This document shows positions 42,633 through 54,300 of a DNA stretch of 64,000 nt, one piece after another. The stretch is from assembly GCA_016801885.1 (NCBI GenBank), contig JAFBJY010001454.1:62001-126000 (forward strand), read 5' to 3'. The stretch is from Toxotes chatareus. Lineage: Eukaryota > Chordata > Actinopteri > Toxotidae. The notes beneath the pieces were generated by a model. That model made no database searches. It had not been told where the DNA came from and saw only the letters and a program-made list of their open reading frames with translations. Position numbers and translations under genes: made by a program. Every line of letters begins with the position of its first letter. The first letter of the stretch is position 1.

Positions 42633-43110
42633 GTGTTCCCAGAATGCAGGTTTACTTGTGGTTCCTAAAGTCTCCAATAGAGAGAATGGGAGGCAGAGCC
42701 CTCAGATATCAGGCTCCTCTACTGTGGAACCATCTACTAGTTTGGGTCTTGGAGGCAGACGCCTCTCCATGTTTAAGAGGAGGCTTCAAACTTTCCTTTT
42801 GATGAACCTTATAGTCAGAGCTGAGTAAGGCTTTCCTGAATGAGCCACTAGTTATGCTGCTATAGGTCTACACTGCTGGAAGACTTCACATGATGCACTG
42901 ATTTCCTCTCTCTCCTCTCCCTCTCCATCTGTACACATTCATATCCCATTAATGTATGTTACTAACTTGGCTTCTTCTCTCTCCCATGGTGTTGTGCTTT
43001 CTCATCTCTGCAGTTACTTCCACGTCCAGAGCTGCAGAGTCTGGATCTGTGGCTGCAGGCAAACTACTGTTCCACATGCAAAGCACTGGTGGTTGATCTT
43101 CAACATAAAT
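42633..43110 (+). mobile_element. L2-type LINE 3' fragment (5'-truncated)
   Basis: RT C-terminal text in two frames (SQNAGLLVVPKVS; GGRALRYQAPLLWNHLLVWV), parallel to the end of the 31-36 kb L2, followed by a 3' UTR with CCACTAGTTATGCTGCTATA. It is diverged from the other two L2 copies, so a different subfamily or older insertion. Confidence 0.65.
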
Positions 43111-43529
43111 GATAAAAAAGACTTGGAGGACGCCTGTTTCAACTATATAAGTCAGACTGCTGAAGCCTCATGTTTGCTTCTTTTGAACTTTGGAAGTCCC
43201 TTTTACACAGGACATGGCCTGTGGATTTTATGCTCCATCATTTAGGAGGATCCAAAGCAACAACCACAAATGATTTCAATTTACATAAAAGCATGTGAAC
43301 GTTTTTGAACATTTGAAGTTTAAAAGACAAACTTGAAAAAATAGGCACCTTTCCTTTAACACAAACAAGTTGACAATACGAAAATCTCACAGATACAATC
43401 AGCATAAATAAACCGAACATGTACTGAAACCTTTGGGTTGAAGTTCTTGTGTGATTAGACATCATGCCAATTTAACAAACACATCCCACTGAACTGAAAC
43501 ACTGACATCAACTAAAAAAGGTTTTGACT
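43111..43529. other. Non-coding spacer
   Basis: No gene or recognised repeat. Follows the L2 fragment. Confidence 0.35.
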
Positions 43530-43789
43530 TACTGAAAACCTTGGAGCTGATCTGGACTTTCCTGTAGTTTCCTCTTGTCCTTGTAACAGCAGTAGCTCCT
43601 CCCTTCCTTGTCAATAATTGTGCAGAAATATCTGAGTGCTTCTTTCTTCCTAAATCATGAGCAAGTCCTGTCCAGTCCAACTGTTTCTGCTCCTGTTTGA
43701 CTTCTGAACTTGTCTCTGGCTGTGTGTCCACTTACTGCAGCCTGTGACATCAGACTGTAGAATGTTGATACATCAAAGGCATCAAAGGA

Positions 43790-43790
<1 letters not shown>
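43530..43790 (-). repeat. Inverted-repeat arm, partner of 22,195-22,445
   Basis: The reverse complement is nearly identical to 22,195-22,445, including the MDTQPETSSEVKQEQKQLDW frame, here extended to 89 codons by a small indel. Both copies stop at a CA/GT microsatellite. Confidence 0.55.
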
Positions 43791-43791
<1 letters not shown>

Positions 43792-43827
<36 letters not shown>

Positions 43828-43871
43828 CTCGCTCTCTTTCTCTCTCTCTCTCCCTCTCTCTCTCTCTCTCA

Positions 43872-43905
<34 letters not shown>
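43792..43905. repeat. Compound microsatellite (CA)n(TC)n(CA)n
   Basis: A run of CA repeats, then CTCTCTCGCTCTCTTTCTCT-type TC repeats, then a second CA run. The serine/arginine and valine/cysteine open frame over it is a repeat artefact. Confidence 0.95.
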
Positions 43906-43906
<1 letters not shown>

Positions 43907-44031
43907 TGTTGTCTTAATATAGTTATGAGGACACATCATAACTGAAAGCCTAACACTAACCAAAACATAACCCATACTAATGATATTGAACCTCCTCAAA
44001 AATACCAAATGAATTACAACAATAAGCACTC

Positions 44032-44770
44032 AGGACCATTCAGCTGGGTTGGTGAATTCAGCACCAAGGACAGCAGCAGCTGAACTGTACACAACTACAT
44101 GTACTAACACACAGCAAATTCACAAAGTACTAAAATCTGGAGTCAGGCAAAAAAGTGTGAAAGAGTTACATTTCTGGAGTTTATTTTATAACTCTGACTA
44201 CAGTTTGTGTTAAGGTGTACACCCAGGCCGAGTTGAATTTTGGAGTTTATTCCCTGGTGTTCAGGATCTGGTTTTAACTCTGTCCCTGGAGTTCACGACG
44301 CATTTTATCGCGGCATGAGCAGCACAAGGAACGTCGTCACAAGGCTGGTAAGAGCATGATTTTTATCAGAAAGTACTTTAAATGCGTGATATTTTGTCAT
44401 TGTTCTCACTTTATCTACTTACATAGTACCGCTAATGACTGCGAACTTGATGTTGAATGTAGCCCCATTGCTTTTACTACATTATTTAGAGCAAGTAGAT
44501 CCCACAGCATTAGTTAGCTAACTGTCCTTAGCTGCCATTGTGGAGCTGTTAGCTTTCACTCAAACGTTAATGTCACTGCGATCAAGCCAGCCGCTACTTG
44601 CTACTGCTTAGTCAAATCAGCCGTCCCTGTAACTCAAATGGGCATTGCAACTAACATTTACGGTACGTAGGGACGAACAACACATTCACCTTTCAAAATA
44701 AGAGCAAACGCGTTGTATATTCTTATATATATATATATATATATATATATACTGTATAAAAAATTTAAAG
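44032..44770. other. Spacer with a possible first exon and a (TA)n run
   Basis: 44,032-44,091 repeats 20,461-20,520 directly. From 44,270 a CpG-containing patch holds ATG at 44,317 with MSSTRNVVTRL up to a good donor, CTG|GTAAGAGC (about 44,350), which may be a short first exon of an unseen gene. No downstream exon was identified. (TA)n lies at 44,723-44,751. Confidence 0.3.
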
Positions 44771-45175
44771 GTATAAGTACTACCACTGTGTACTCAGCTG
44801 TCAAACTGCCAACTATTGACTTAACATATGCATCTGTTTTCAACTTTGAGGAAGGGTTAAAATTTTTCTGTCCCTAAGTAGTCAATGACTTTCATATTTT
44901 TAGATGCAGTACTTACTGTACTACTACCACAAGTCATATGAAGTCCTGCCACTGTGTACTTTCAGAGTAATCAGCTGTCAAAGTACCTATCATTGTTCAA
45001 GTATATGCATCTGTGTTCAACTTTGCGCAAGGGTTAATTTTTTTCTGTTCATAAGTAGTCCATGACTTTCATATTTTTAGATGCAGTACTTACTGTACTA
45101 CTACCATAAGTCATATGAAGTCCTACCACTGTGTACTTTCAGAGTAATCAGCTGTCAAATTGCTTACCATTTACA
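44771..45175 (+). repeat. Minisatellite, unit about 177 bp, just over two copies
   Basis: ATGCAGTACTTACTGTACTA occurs at 44,904 and 45,081 (period 177). The flanking CCACTGTGTACTTTCAGAGT and CAGCTGTCAAA blocks recur with it, and a third partial unit starts at about 44,777. Confidence 0.85.
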
Positions 45176-46982
45176 AACTAATAACATGCTTCAACATTAC
45201 TGGAATTCCTTTAATACAATAAAAACACACACAAACACTGTTAACTGTGGTGGAAAAATACTTTCCTCCTTTTGAGAAGTGAAATAGAATTCTTTAGACA
45301 GTTATTGTCTTTTGATGCTTTATTATAAAATAAGGTTTACAGAGTAATCAATTTCTGCAGAAAGGACAGAGCTCACGCAGCATGTCATGCTACAGAGGTC
45401 TGACCCCAGGTTACAAGTTACAAGAGTACTTATGCCTGTTTCTCACATACCAGGATGGCAAGGATGGCAGGGAGACAAAATAATCTGAAGGTCAAAAAAT
45501 AGAGAGAAGTTGTGCTCGCAGGCACCGGAGACATAACAGGGGGGGCTTTGAGACAGCGCACATTGCGCAATTATTCTCCATATCAAACACTGCAAGAAAA
45601 GAACATGTAATTGAAACAGACAGTGTGTCAGTATGTGGAGTTAGCTGTATATTGGCAGCAGAACTACAGTTGAATTATACATGGATTTTCAAACATATTA
45701 CTTAAATTCAATCAACTCTGGTAATAATTAGAGGACTTGGATGTGGTTAGAAGTGACAAGATGCTTGAATCTTTATGACATGTGTATTGTGTATTGAAAA
45801 TATTCATCATAGGTCTACATATCCATGTAAGGACAAGCCTAGTTAAGTGTCTTGATTTTACTTCACTTCAATGAGCATAGGCACTTATCTTTACATGCCT
45901 ACTACTACCCTGCCATAAAGTTTCTTCATTTTCAATAAAACACAACTATAGTGTTCCGGGCTTCTTGGAACACTCTGTATTTGTTTTGAAATTCCTCTTC
46001 TCCTAATACAAACTATCATATGTATTGATTCTTATATTTACCAAAGAAATATGCTATACTATAAATATTTTGGTTATGCGTTTATGTGAGATTAGAGAGT
46101 TTTGGATTGGGCCTTATGTATATAGACAGTGATGCTGTAGGCTGTCAATGCCAGAGGATGTGGCTGTTTCACAGGTAGTTCATTTTGTTTTCAAGTATTT
46201 GATTGTATTCAATTAATAGTGAATTAATTATTGCAAGTTAGTCTCCCTAACAACTCACTGATGAGCTTTATACATTATATAACATAAGAAAAAAGAGACT
46301 TACAAACCTGAACCATTAAGTATGTTATGTATATGGGGTTTGGACTGTTGTGTGCTTGTGCTTTGGTGCTTTTTCCCTCTGCCTCCTGTGGAGGTTCCCT
46401 CCTTTTGAGTAAAGAGGCGTGTTTTCCTGCTGACTGGAGGCTGACACACCTGCACCTCATTTCCTGTGATCACTCCTTTTAAGCCAGAGCAGGGCTTCAC
46501 TTGACGCTGGATTGTCCTACCTTCAGTGTGAAACCCTCCAGTGTTCAGGATCGCTCCTCCAGCCAGTAAACTGCCTGCCACGCCATTCTGCCTCCACTCC
46601 TATCAGTCCTGAAAGTTTTTGGACTCGCTTTGTGTTCATCCTATCTACTTTTTTTCTCTGCCATCAGCCTGTGGTCTGCTTCTGGGTCCTCAAAAAACAC
46701 TCTGACCTAACACAAACTTAACAAAGTATGGACAAAGCCAACTTTCTCCTCTCACAATCCATCTCTTTCCTGGATGTCCCAAAGGACAGTACAGGCAATG
46801 CAGGAGAGGCCTCCATCACTGCCTTTGCCATCTGACAAACACATATATTGAAAAATGTCATCTGTGCTGCACTGTTATTTGCATTTAGAAGCAAATTACA
46901 AGCCAGAAAGAAGATATCTCTGAAGCCTGCTCAAGTAATATAGATAGAAATACATAGAAGATATCATAATTGTTACATATGA
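45176..46982. other. Non-coding region with one GC-richer repeat-like block
   Basis: Mostly AT-rich with no gene. 46,320-46,715 (GGTTTGGACTGTTGTGTGCT to GGTCCTCAAAAAACACTCTG) has the look of a non-autonomous interspersed repeat or LTR (CCTTTTAAGCCAGAGCAGGG promoter-like), but no terminal repeats could be fixed. Confidence 0.4.
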
Positions 46983-47448
46983 ATTCAATTCAATTCAATT
47001 TTATTTATATAGCGCCTTCCACAATCAAAATTGTCTCAAAGCGCTTTACAGAGACCCAGAGCCTGACCACAGAGCAAGCACTTAAGGCGACAGTGGCAAG
47101 GAAAACTCCCTTTAACAGGAAGAAACCTTGAGCAGAACCTGGCTCAGATGGGGGACCCTCCTGCCAATGGCCGGGCTGGGTGAAAGGAGGAAAAGGAGGA
47201 AGATAGGACAGCTAGGAATGGAGGAGAGGGGGAGAAGGACATGAAGCATAATACAGACAATGTGGGTCAGCATTTACATTACAGTTAGTGAACAGTTATT
47301 GGATAATGTGTGCTCAGCAGATTAGAATTACGGAGGCAAGCCTAGGCCTATAGCAGCATAACTAGGGGATGATTCAGTTGCCTGAGCCAGCCCTACTAAG
47401 GGCTATATCCTTAACTGTAACAGTGTCTATAGAGATAATTGTGACTAA

Positions 47449-49569
47449 CTATAAGTTTAATAAATAACTAGGACTGTAACTACAACTAATTATAAGCTTT
47501 ATCAAACAAGAAGGTTTTAAGCTTCGTTTTAAAATTAGAGAGGTGTCTGCTTCCCGAACCCAAACTGGCAGTTGGTTCCATAGGAGAGGGGCCTGATAGC
47601 TAAAGGCTCGGCCTCCCATTCTACTTTTTAGAGAGTTTGGGAACCATGAGCAAACCTGCATTCTGGGAACGAAGCAATCTGTTAGGATAATATGGTACTA
47701 TCAGCTCTTTGAGATATGAAGGAGCCTGGCCATTGAGGGCCTTATATGTAAGGAGAAGGATTTTAAAATCAAAATTTAAAATCAATTCTGGATTTTACAG
47801 GAAGCCAACGAAGAGAAGTTAGTACAGGAGTAATATGATCTCTCTTGCTAATTCCAGTCAGTACTCTCACTGCAGCATTTTGGATCAGCTGGATGCTTTT
47901 AGAGAGTTAACTGGACATCCTGATAATAGGGAATTACAGTAGTCCAGCCTAGAAGTAACAAAAGCATGGACTAATTTTTCAGCATCACTCATGCGACAGA
48001 ATGTTCCTAATCTTACTGATATTGTGCAGGTGAAAGAAGGCGGTCCTAGAGACCTGTTTTATATGTGAGTTAAAGGACAGATCCTGATCAAAAATAACTC
48101 CAAGGTTCCTCACAGTCGTACTGGAGGCTAAATTAATGCCATCCAGAGTAACTATATGATTAGATAAACTGTTTCTGAGGTGTTTGGGACCAAACAAAAT
48201 AACCTCAGTTTTGTCTGAATTCAGAAGAAGAAAGTTACAGGTCAACCAGGCCTTTATGTCTTTAAGACATGCCTGAAGTATGGCTAACTGATCTGTTTCG
48301 TCTGGCTTCATAGATAAATATAGCTGGGTATCATCCGCATAGCAATGGAAATTTATTCCATGCTTCCTGATATTATTGCCTAGGGGAAGCATGTATAAGG
48401 TGAACAGTATCGGTCCAAACACAGAACCCTGTGGAACTCCATGACTTACTCTGGTATATATGGAGGGATCATCATTAACATGAACAAACTGGTATCTATC
48501 TGATAGATATGATTTAAAACCAGCCTAGTGCTGTTCCTTTAATCCCAATAACATGTTCCAATCTTTCCAATAGGATATTATGATCAATGGTGTCAAATGC
48601 AGCACTGAGATCTAGCAGGACAAGTATAGAGACAATGTCAAGGCTATGAGAGGCAAGGACTACGACCCAAATGCAAGACCCCGCAGATGTAGTTCAAACT
48701 AATGATTATTTATTTAAACAAAGTAACAAACAGAAATTCACTCACGGAGGAGGAGGAAAACTAACTGGACAAAGTAACAAACAAAAGATCACCCATTAAG
48801 GGGAAAAAAGGCACTAAAACCAAAGTTACAAAACGTGAACACAAACCACTCTTAAAGAGGAGAAAAAGGTTAAACAAGAAACAAAGTAACAAAATAATAC
48901 AAAACCTGACCAGGGAAACAATGATTTAGAGGCAAGGCGAGAGCAGAGACAAGGCAAAAGGCAAGGGACAAAAGCATGGGACTAAACCTGAGACAAAAAC
49001 ATGGAACATGGCGTGACACTGGACAAGGGGAAACGCAGACTATATATACACAAAAGGTAAGGGGAAACAGGTGAAACCAATTAGGGCGGGGCAGACAATC
49101 ACAAAAGGAGGAAACAAGACAAAGACAGGAAGTAAAAGAAGACCAGATACACAAGGACAGTGAATACAAAATAAAACAGGAACCCACAAAACAATATACT
49201 TTCCAAAATAAAACTAAACTGAAAATGTCCAAAAGTCCATAAAAAGATCCAAACACAGGCCCCTTAGGGGCTAGACATGACAGACAAGTCCATTATCTGA
49301 TGCTATAAGAAGGTCATTGGTAACTTTCACCGTGCTGTCTCTGTGCTATGATGAACTCTAAATCCTGACTGAAAAACTTCAAACAAACCGTTCCTATGTA
49401 GATGGTCACACAACTGAGTTGCAACAGCCTTTTCAAGAATTTTAGAATTAAAGGGGAGATTGGATATAGGTCTATAGTTTGCCAAAATGTCAGAGTCCAG
49501 AGAAGGCTTTTTAAGTAAAGGTTTGATAACTGCAACCTTAAAAGCCTGTGGAACATATCCTGTAACCAA
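47449..49569 (-). pseudogene. L2 reverse transcriptase, broken
   Basis: On the minus strand: LANYRPISNLPFNSKILEKA (49,569-49,327), then the insertion at 49,282-48,636, then FHCYADDTQLYLSMKPDETD with the YADD box (about 48,340), KTEVILFGPKHLRNSL, and the C-terminal GGRAFSYQAPLLWNQLPVWV (about 47,560). Several frame changes. Confidence 0.8.
48636..49282 (-). mobile_element. Solo-LTR-like insertion with 5-bp target duplication
   Basis: The 647-bp insertion begins TGTCA and ends TGACA and is flanked by GACAA on both sides (48,631-48,635 and 49,283-49,287). Removing it restores a continuous L2 sequence. TG...CA ends and 5-bp duplications are the marks of an LTR. In minus orientation it has TGTATATATAGTC as TATA box and AAATAAATAATCA before the end as polyA signal. 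No internal coding, so a solo LTR of an unidentified retroelement. A minus-strand 128-codon hydrophobic frame (48,870-49,256) is not considered a gene. Confidence 0.65.
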
Positions 49570-49680
49570 CTAGAGATTTATCTGATCTAATATGTGAGTG
49601 CCAATCAAAGGCAACACATCTTTAAGAAGTCTGGTCGGGATAGGATCCAAAAGACATGTTGATGATTTAGATTTAGAAAT

Positions 49681-51350
49681 TTAAAAATTTTTTTTGGGGG
49701 GAAAAAAAAACCCCCCCCCCTTCCCCCCCTTTTCCCCCAAACCCCGGGTTTTTTTTTATTTTAAAAAACCCCCCCCAAAAGGGCCCCGGGGGAAATTTTT
49801 TTTTTTTCCCCCCCCCCCCCGGAAAACCCCCCCCAAAACCAAAGGAAAAAACCCCCCCCCCCCCCAAAAAAAAAATTTTTTTTTAAAAAAAAAAAAAAAA
49901 TTTTTTTTTTTTTAAAAGGGAAAAAAAAAAAGGGGGGGAAAATTTTCCCCTTTTAAAAAAAAAACCCCTTTGGAAAAAAAAACCCCCCCCAAAAACCCCC
50001 CCCAAAATTTTTTTGAAAAAAACCCCTTTTTCCCGGGGGGAAAAAAACCCCCCCCCCCAAAAAACCCGGGGGGGAAAATTTTTTTTTTTTCCCCCCAAAA
50101 AAAAATTTTTGGGGGGAAAAAAACCCCCCTTCCGGGCCCCTTTTTTTAAAAAAAACCCCCCAAAACCCCCCCCCGGGGCCCCGGGGCCCCGGGGGGAAAA
50201 ACCCTTTTTAAAAAAAAAATTTTAAATTTAAGGGAAATTTTAAAAAAATTTTTTGGGGGGAAAGGGGGGGGGCCCCCCGGGGTTTAAAAAAATTTTTTTG
50301 GGGGGGGGGTTTTTTTTAAATTTGTTTTCCCCCCCAAAAAAATTTTTTTTAAAAGGTTTTTTTTTTTTTAAAAAAAAAATTTTTTTTTTTTAAAAATTCC
50401 TTCCCCCCTTTTGGGGGGGGGGGGGGAAAGGGGTTCCCCCGGGGGGAAAATTTTTTGGGGAAAAAAAAAATTTAAAAAAAGGGGGGGGGGTTTTTTTTAA
50501 AAAAAAAGGGGGCCCTTTTTTTGGGAAAAAACCCCCCAAAAATTTTTTTTTAAATTTTTTCCCTTTTTAAAAGGGGGGGGGGGTTTTTTTTTTTTAAAAA
50601 AAACCCCCCCCTTTGCCCCCCCCCGGGGTTTTTTTTTTTCCCCCCGGGGGGGGGGGTTTTTCCCCTTTTTTTTTCCCCCCCCCAAAAAAAAATTTTTTAA
50701 AAATTTTTGGGTTTTTCCCCTTTTAAAATTTTGGGGGCCCTTCTAATTTTTAAAAAAAAAAAACCCCCCGGGGGGGGGGGAAAAACCCCCCCCCCCCCAA
50801 AAAGGGAAAAAAAATTTTTTTTAAAATTTTTACAAAGGGGGGGGTTTTTCCCCCTTTTTGGGCCCAAAAAAAACCCCCAAAAAAAATTTTCCCCAAGGGC
50901 CCCGGGGGTTTTTTTTCCCCCCCCTCCCCTTTTTTTTTTTTTCCCCCCAAAAAATTTTAATTTTGAAAAAAATTTTATTTTTTTTTTTTTAAAACCAAAT
51001 TAATTTTCCAAAAAACCCCCCCAAAAAAAAGGGGGGGCCCCCCCCCCCCCCCTTTTTAAATTTTTCCCCCCCCCCCTTTTTTTTGGGGGGTTTTTTTTTT
51101 AAAAAACCCCAAAAATTTAAAAAAGGGGGGGGGTTTTTAAAAAAAAAGGGGGGTTTTCCCCCCCCCCAAAAAAACCCCCCCCCCCTTTTTTTTGGGCCCC
51201 CCCAAAAAAAAAAAAAAAGGGGGGGTTTTTGGGGAAAAAAAAATTTTTTTCCCTTTTTCCCCGGGGAAAAAAATTTTTCCCCTTCCTTTTTTTTTGGGGG
51301 TTTTTTAAAAATTGGGGGGGGGGGCCGGGGTTTTGGTTTAAACCCTTTTT
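49681..51350. other. Block of consecutive homopolymer runs, probable assembly artefact
   Basis: About 1.67 kb in which nearly every base belongs to a run of 3-15 identical bases, all four bases included (for example AAAACCCCCCCCCCTTCCCC). Translation in all frames gives only K, P, F, G, N and L strings, which makes long false open frames. It begins in the middle of an L2 RT. No biological repeat known to me looks like this. An unpolished or failed-consensus segment is the best explanation. Confidence 0.8.
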
Positions 51351-54300
51351 ACGGTAAGTTCCCAAAGCAGTGGTCATAATCCCCTTTCCGGGTTTTAAAT
51401 TTGGTCCATCTTAGAAACGTGGAATCACTTTTCCACCTTGATCATGGCCCCCCAGCTGTGTTAGACCAAGCTAAACCTCCACAGTGGTTCAGGTACTTAT
51501 TTTGGCCCCCCGGGTTTAATTCCCCAATTTCCCAAAATCCCCCAATTCTGGTCCCCGGGCATTTTTGCAAACCAGGTCCTTCTGTATCAAACTAACATAT
51601 TATTTTTGCATTAGAAAAAGGCAAACTGGCACCCTAGTTAAAAAAGTCTCCCTAAAAAGTAACTCAAATGAACATATTATTCAAGTCGGCTTTTTTCTTT
51701 TTTTTTAAAAAAAATCTTTTTGGGTTTATTCTCCTTCCCTTTTGTCCGGGGTTTTTTTGTCTTAATTTGTAATTCTTTAATAATTTTTGTTAGTGAAATT
51801 ATTATTAGTATTAGTATAAGTGAAATTTTCCCACGGGGGAATATATATATATAAATCATGTTAGTATGCATTAACATGCTTTTCTTAAAGTGGGGGTTTG
51901 GCTTGGGCCAAAGACTACTTTTTCCCCCTTGCCGATGTCGGGGAAACTCTCTGGAATTTTTTGGAAACTTTTAAAAATGACCTTTTCCCATGGGCGCCCA
52001 AAGGTTCTTAAAAACCCACAACATTAATAAAAAAAAAAAATACATCAAAAAGAAAATTTCCCCCGGGAAACCCTAAAACCCCCCTGTGGGAGAAAAATTT
52101 TTCCCTTGAGGAAAATTTGGGGACAAAAAGTAGACTTTTGGCTCCCCAAGCTTCTCAAGGGGGATGCTGGATCACACTCTTAAAGGGGAAAAAATCAAAG
52201 GGTTTGGGGCCCAGTCCTCTTAAAATGTAGAATCACATTCTTTGCCATTAAAATTTTCAAAAATTTTAAACTTTTGGGGTAATCTATTTTTGCCTTTCTT
52301 TTTTTGATGGATTAATATTTTTAAAATTAAAAATTTTCCCTTTTTTTAAAAGAAATTTCATTTTTTCCTCATCTTACCCAAAAAAACGTAACATATTGGT
52401 TTTTTTCCCCCAAATTTTCTACAAACTCTTCCTAAAAGAAACCCCCGGGGGTCTTCAGTGTCTGGTTGTGGCTTTTAAAACACCTGCGGGTTTTTGAAAA
52501 TGTTTCTCCCTTTCACCCCATGGGGACAGAAACCCCAGTAGCATAATCAGCACTTCATAAAATTCTTTCAGGTTGTTGCCTGGGTCATAAACCCCAAAGA
52601 TGTCATGAAAGAGTTTATTTTTTAGGAGCACTGTGAGAGGGGAAAAAAAAGAATTAATATAATCAACATCCCTATATTTTAATATGACAAAATAATATCA
52701 CTTAAAACACATCACTCCTTTTTTTTGCAGGGTCCTTGGCATTCTTCATCACATGACTCAGGCACCTAAGGATAAGGCAATGAAGTGACCCCTTTTCCTT
52801 GTCCGCCCTTTCAAATACTTTCCCAAAAGTTCAATTTAAGCTAAGGCCACATGGGTTCTGTCAATTGTTGCTTTAAAAACTACAAAAACCATCCAAATGC
52901 ATAATAGCTCTTTTTAAACCCTTTTGGGGCCCGCTGTTTAATGAAAGTCAGTAAAAAAGATGCAAAAAAGAATGACACTGATGCTGCGGTGTTTTTACAG
53001 GTAACAAAAAGTGGAAACTGGAAGAGGGGGGCACCCTTTTGGCCAGGATTTTTTTTGGGGTTGTGGATGAAAAAAGGGGGCTCCCCATTTTTGCCTTCTA
53101 ATTATCTCCCTGTGGCATCAAAAAATAAAAAATTCATCCTTGGACCTCGGGAAAAAAACCAAGAAGGGCTTTTAGCCCCACCATGACCCCTTTTGGCTGC
53201 GGGATGATTTTCTGGGATCAGCTGGTCGTCCGGGGTTTTTTTCTTCATGCATCAGTTGCATTTTTGGGCATGTCACTTTTATCTGTTTTCTTCTTTCTCT
53301 CTTCCCAGGACAAGCGTCTTTAAGACAGCAGTTGAAGGGACCTCACCCTTTTCCCAGAGTGCAGGACAGTCTCCCCAAAACCCAAGTTTTCCCCAAAAAA
53401 TTTCCTTGGGAAGTTTAGAGCTGATTGTATTCCTGTAGATTGTCTGTCTCTCTCTGATGGGCCCCCTTTTCCCAACTGCTTTTGGGGGCATACAATTTTC
53501 CCCCTAAAAAGTGACAAAAATTGGGGAGTCACTGCCCCAACCCAAATCCCTTGTACATGGCCCCGTAAAGGGCAGTCCATGATAAAAGGAAAAAATAAGC
53601 GTTTTTGGATGGGGCCAAAGGGGTCTTTAGTGTTTCTTAAACCCAAAAAACTGAAATAAGTTGAACTTCTGAGCCTTAAGTAGATTTGATCAAATCTTTT
53701 TTAAAAAAAAGATTAAATTTTTTTCTTTTTGATTTTTTAGGAAGTTAGTTAACTTACCTCTTGGCTGTGATATGGAAGATGATGGTGATTTTGGGAGGCA
53801 CGTGGCTGGCTGCTTCTCCTTCTTCGTTCCCCTCTGATTTGTTTTCAGAGGAGCTCCTTTCATGTCCTGATCAATTTAAAGCCCAAAAAATAAGTAAAGA
53901 CCCAATATAACATTTTTGGAAAAAAATTTGATCTGGATTCTACTAAAAAGGGGTTGAATGTTCAAAAGTTCAAAAAAAAAACCCAACTAAATTCCTAAGG
54001 TGGCATTTTGGAAGTGCAAATCCGAAGGGTTTTTGTTTTAGTATTAATTTCAATTCAAAACCCTTCTTGGCTGATAAACCCTTCAGACTCTCATACAAAT
54101 CTTCTGTATGAAATAAGGGGGGGGGTATGGGGGTATTTCAAGTTGGGATCAATTTTCCGGGGGAAGGGCTCTCTTTATTTTATTCTAACTATTCATTGTT
54201 TTCGGATTTTTAATACACAAAACCTGCAACAAAAGGGGAAAAGGGAAAAAAAAAAATGAAAAACATCCTTTTTTAATAGCCCCATAAATCCTTTTTTGGG

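Larger units (their letters stand above)
46983..49680 (-). mobile_element. L2/Maui-type LINE, minus strand, truncated by a homopolymer block
   Basis: Starts at its 3' tail (CAATTCAATTCAATTTTATT) and is the reverse complement of the 33.4-35.86 kb part of the first L2, with clear similarity over the whole UTR and RT. It ends within the RT (SKSSTCLLDPIPTRLLKD region) exactly where the homopolymer sequence begins at 49,681. A 647-bp insertion splits it. Confidence 0.85.

Noticed and set aside
43655..44029. 124-codon minus-strand frame with V/C and R/E repeats
   Set aside because: Its middle is the translated CA and TC microsatellite.
46320..46715. A second solo LTR
   Set aside because: Promoter-like and C-rich blocks are present, but TG...CA ends with matching target duplications could not be fixed.
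49694..51379. Many open frames of 60-100 codons rich in K, P, F and G on both strands
   Set aside because: They are direct translations of homopolymer runs and carry no protein information.
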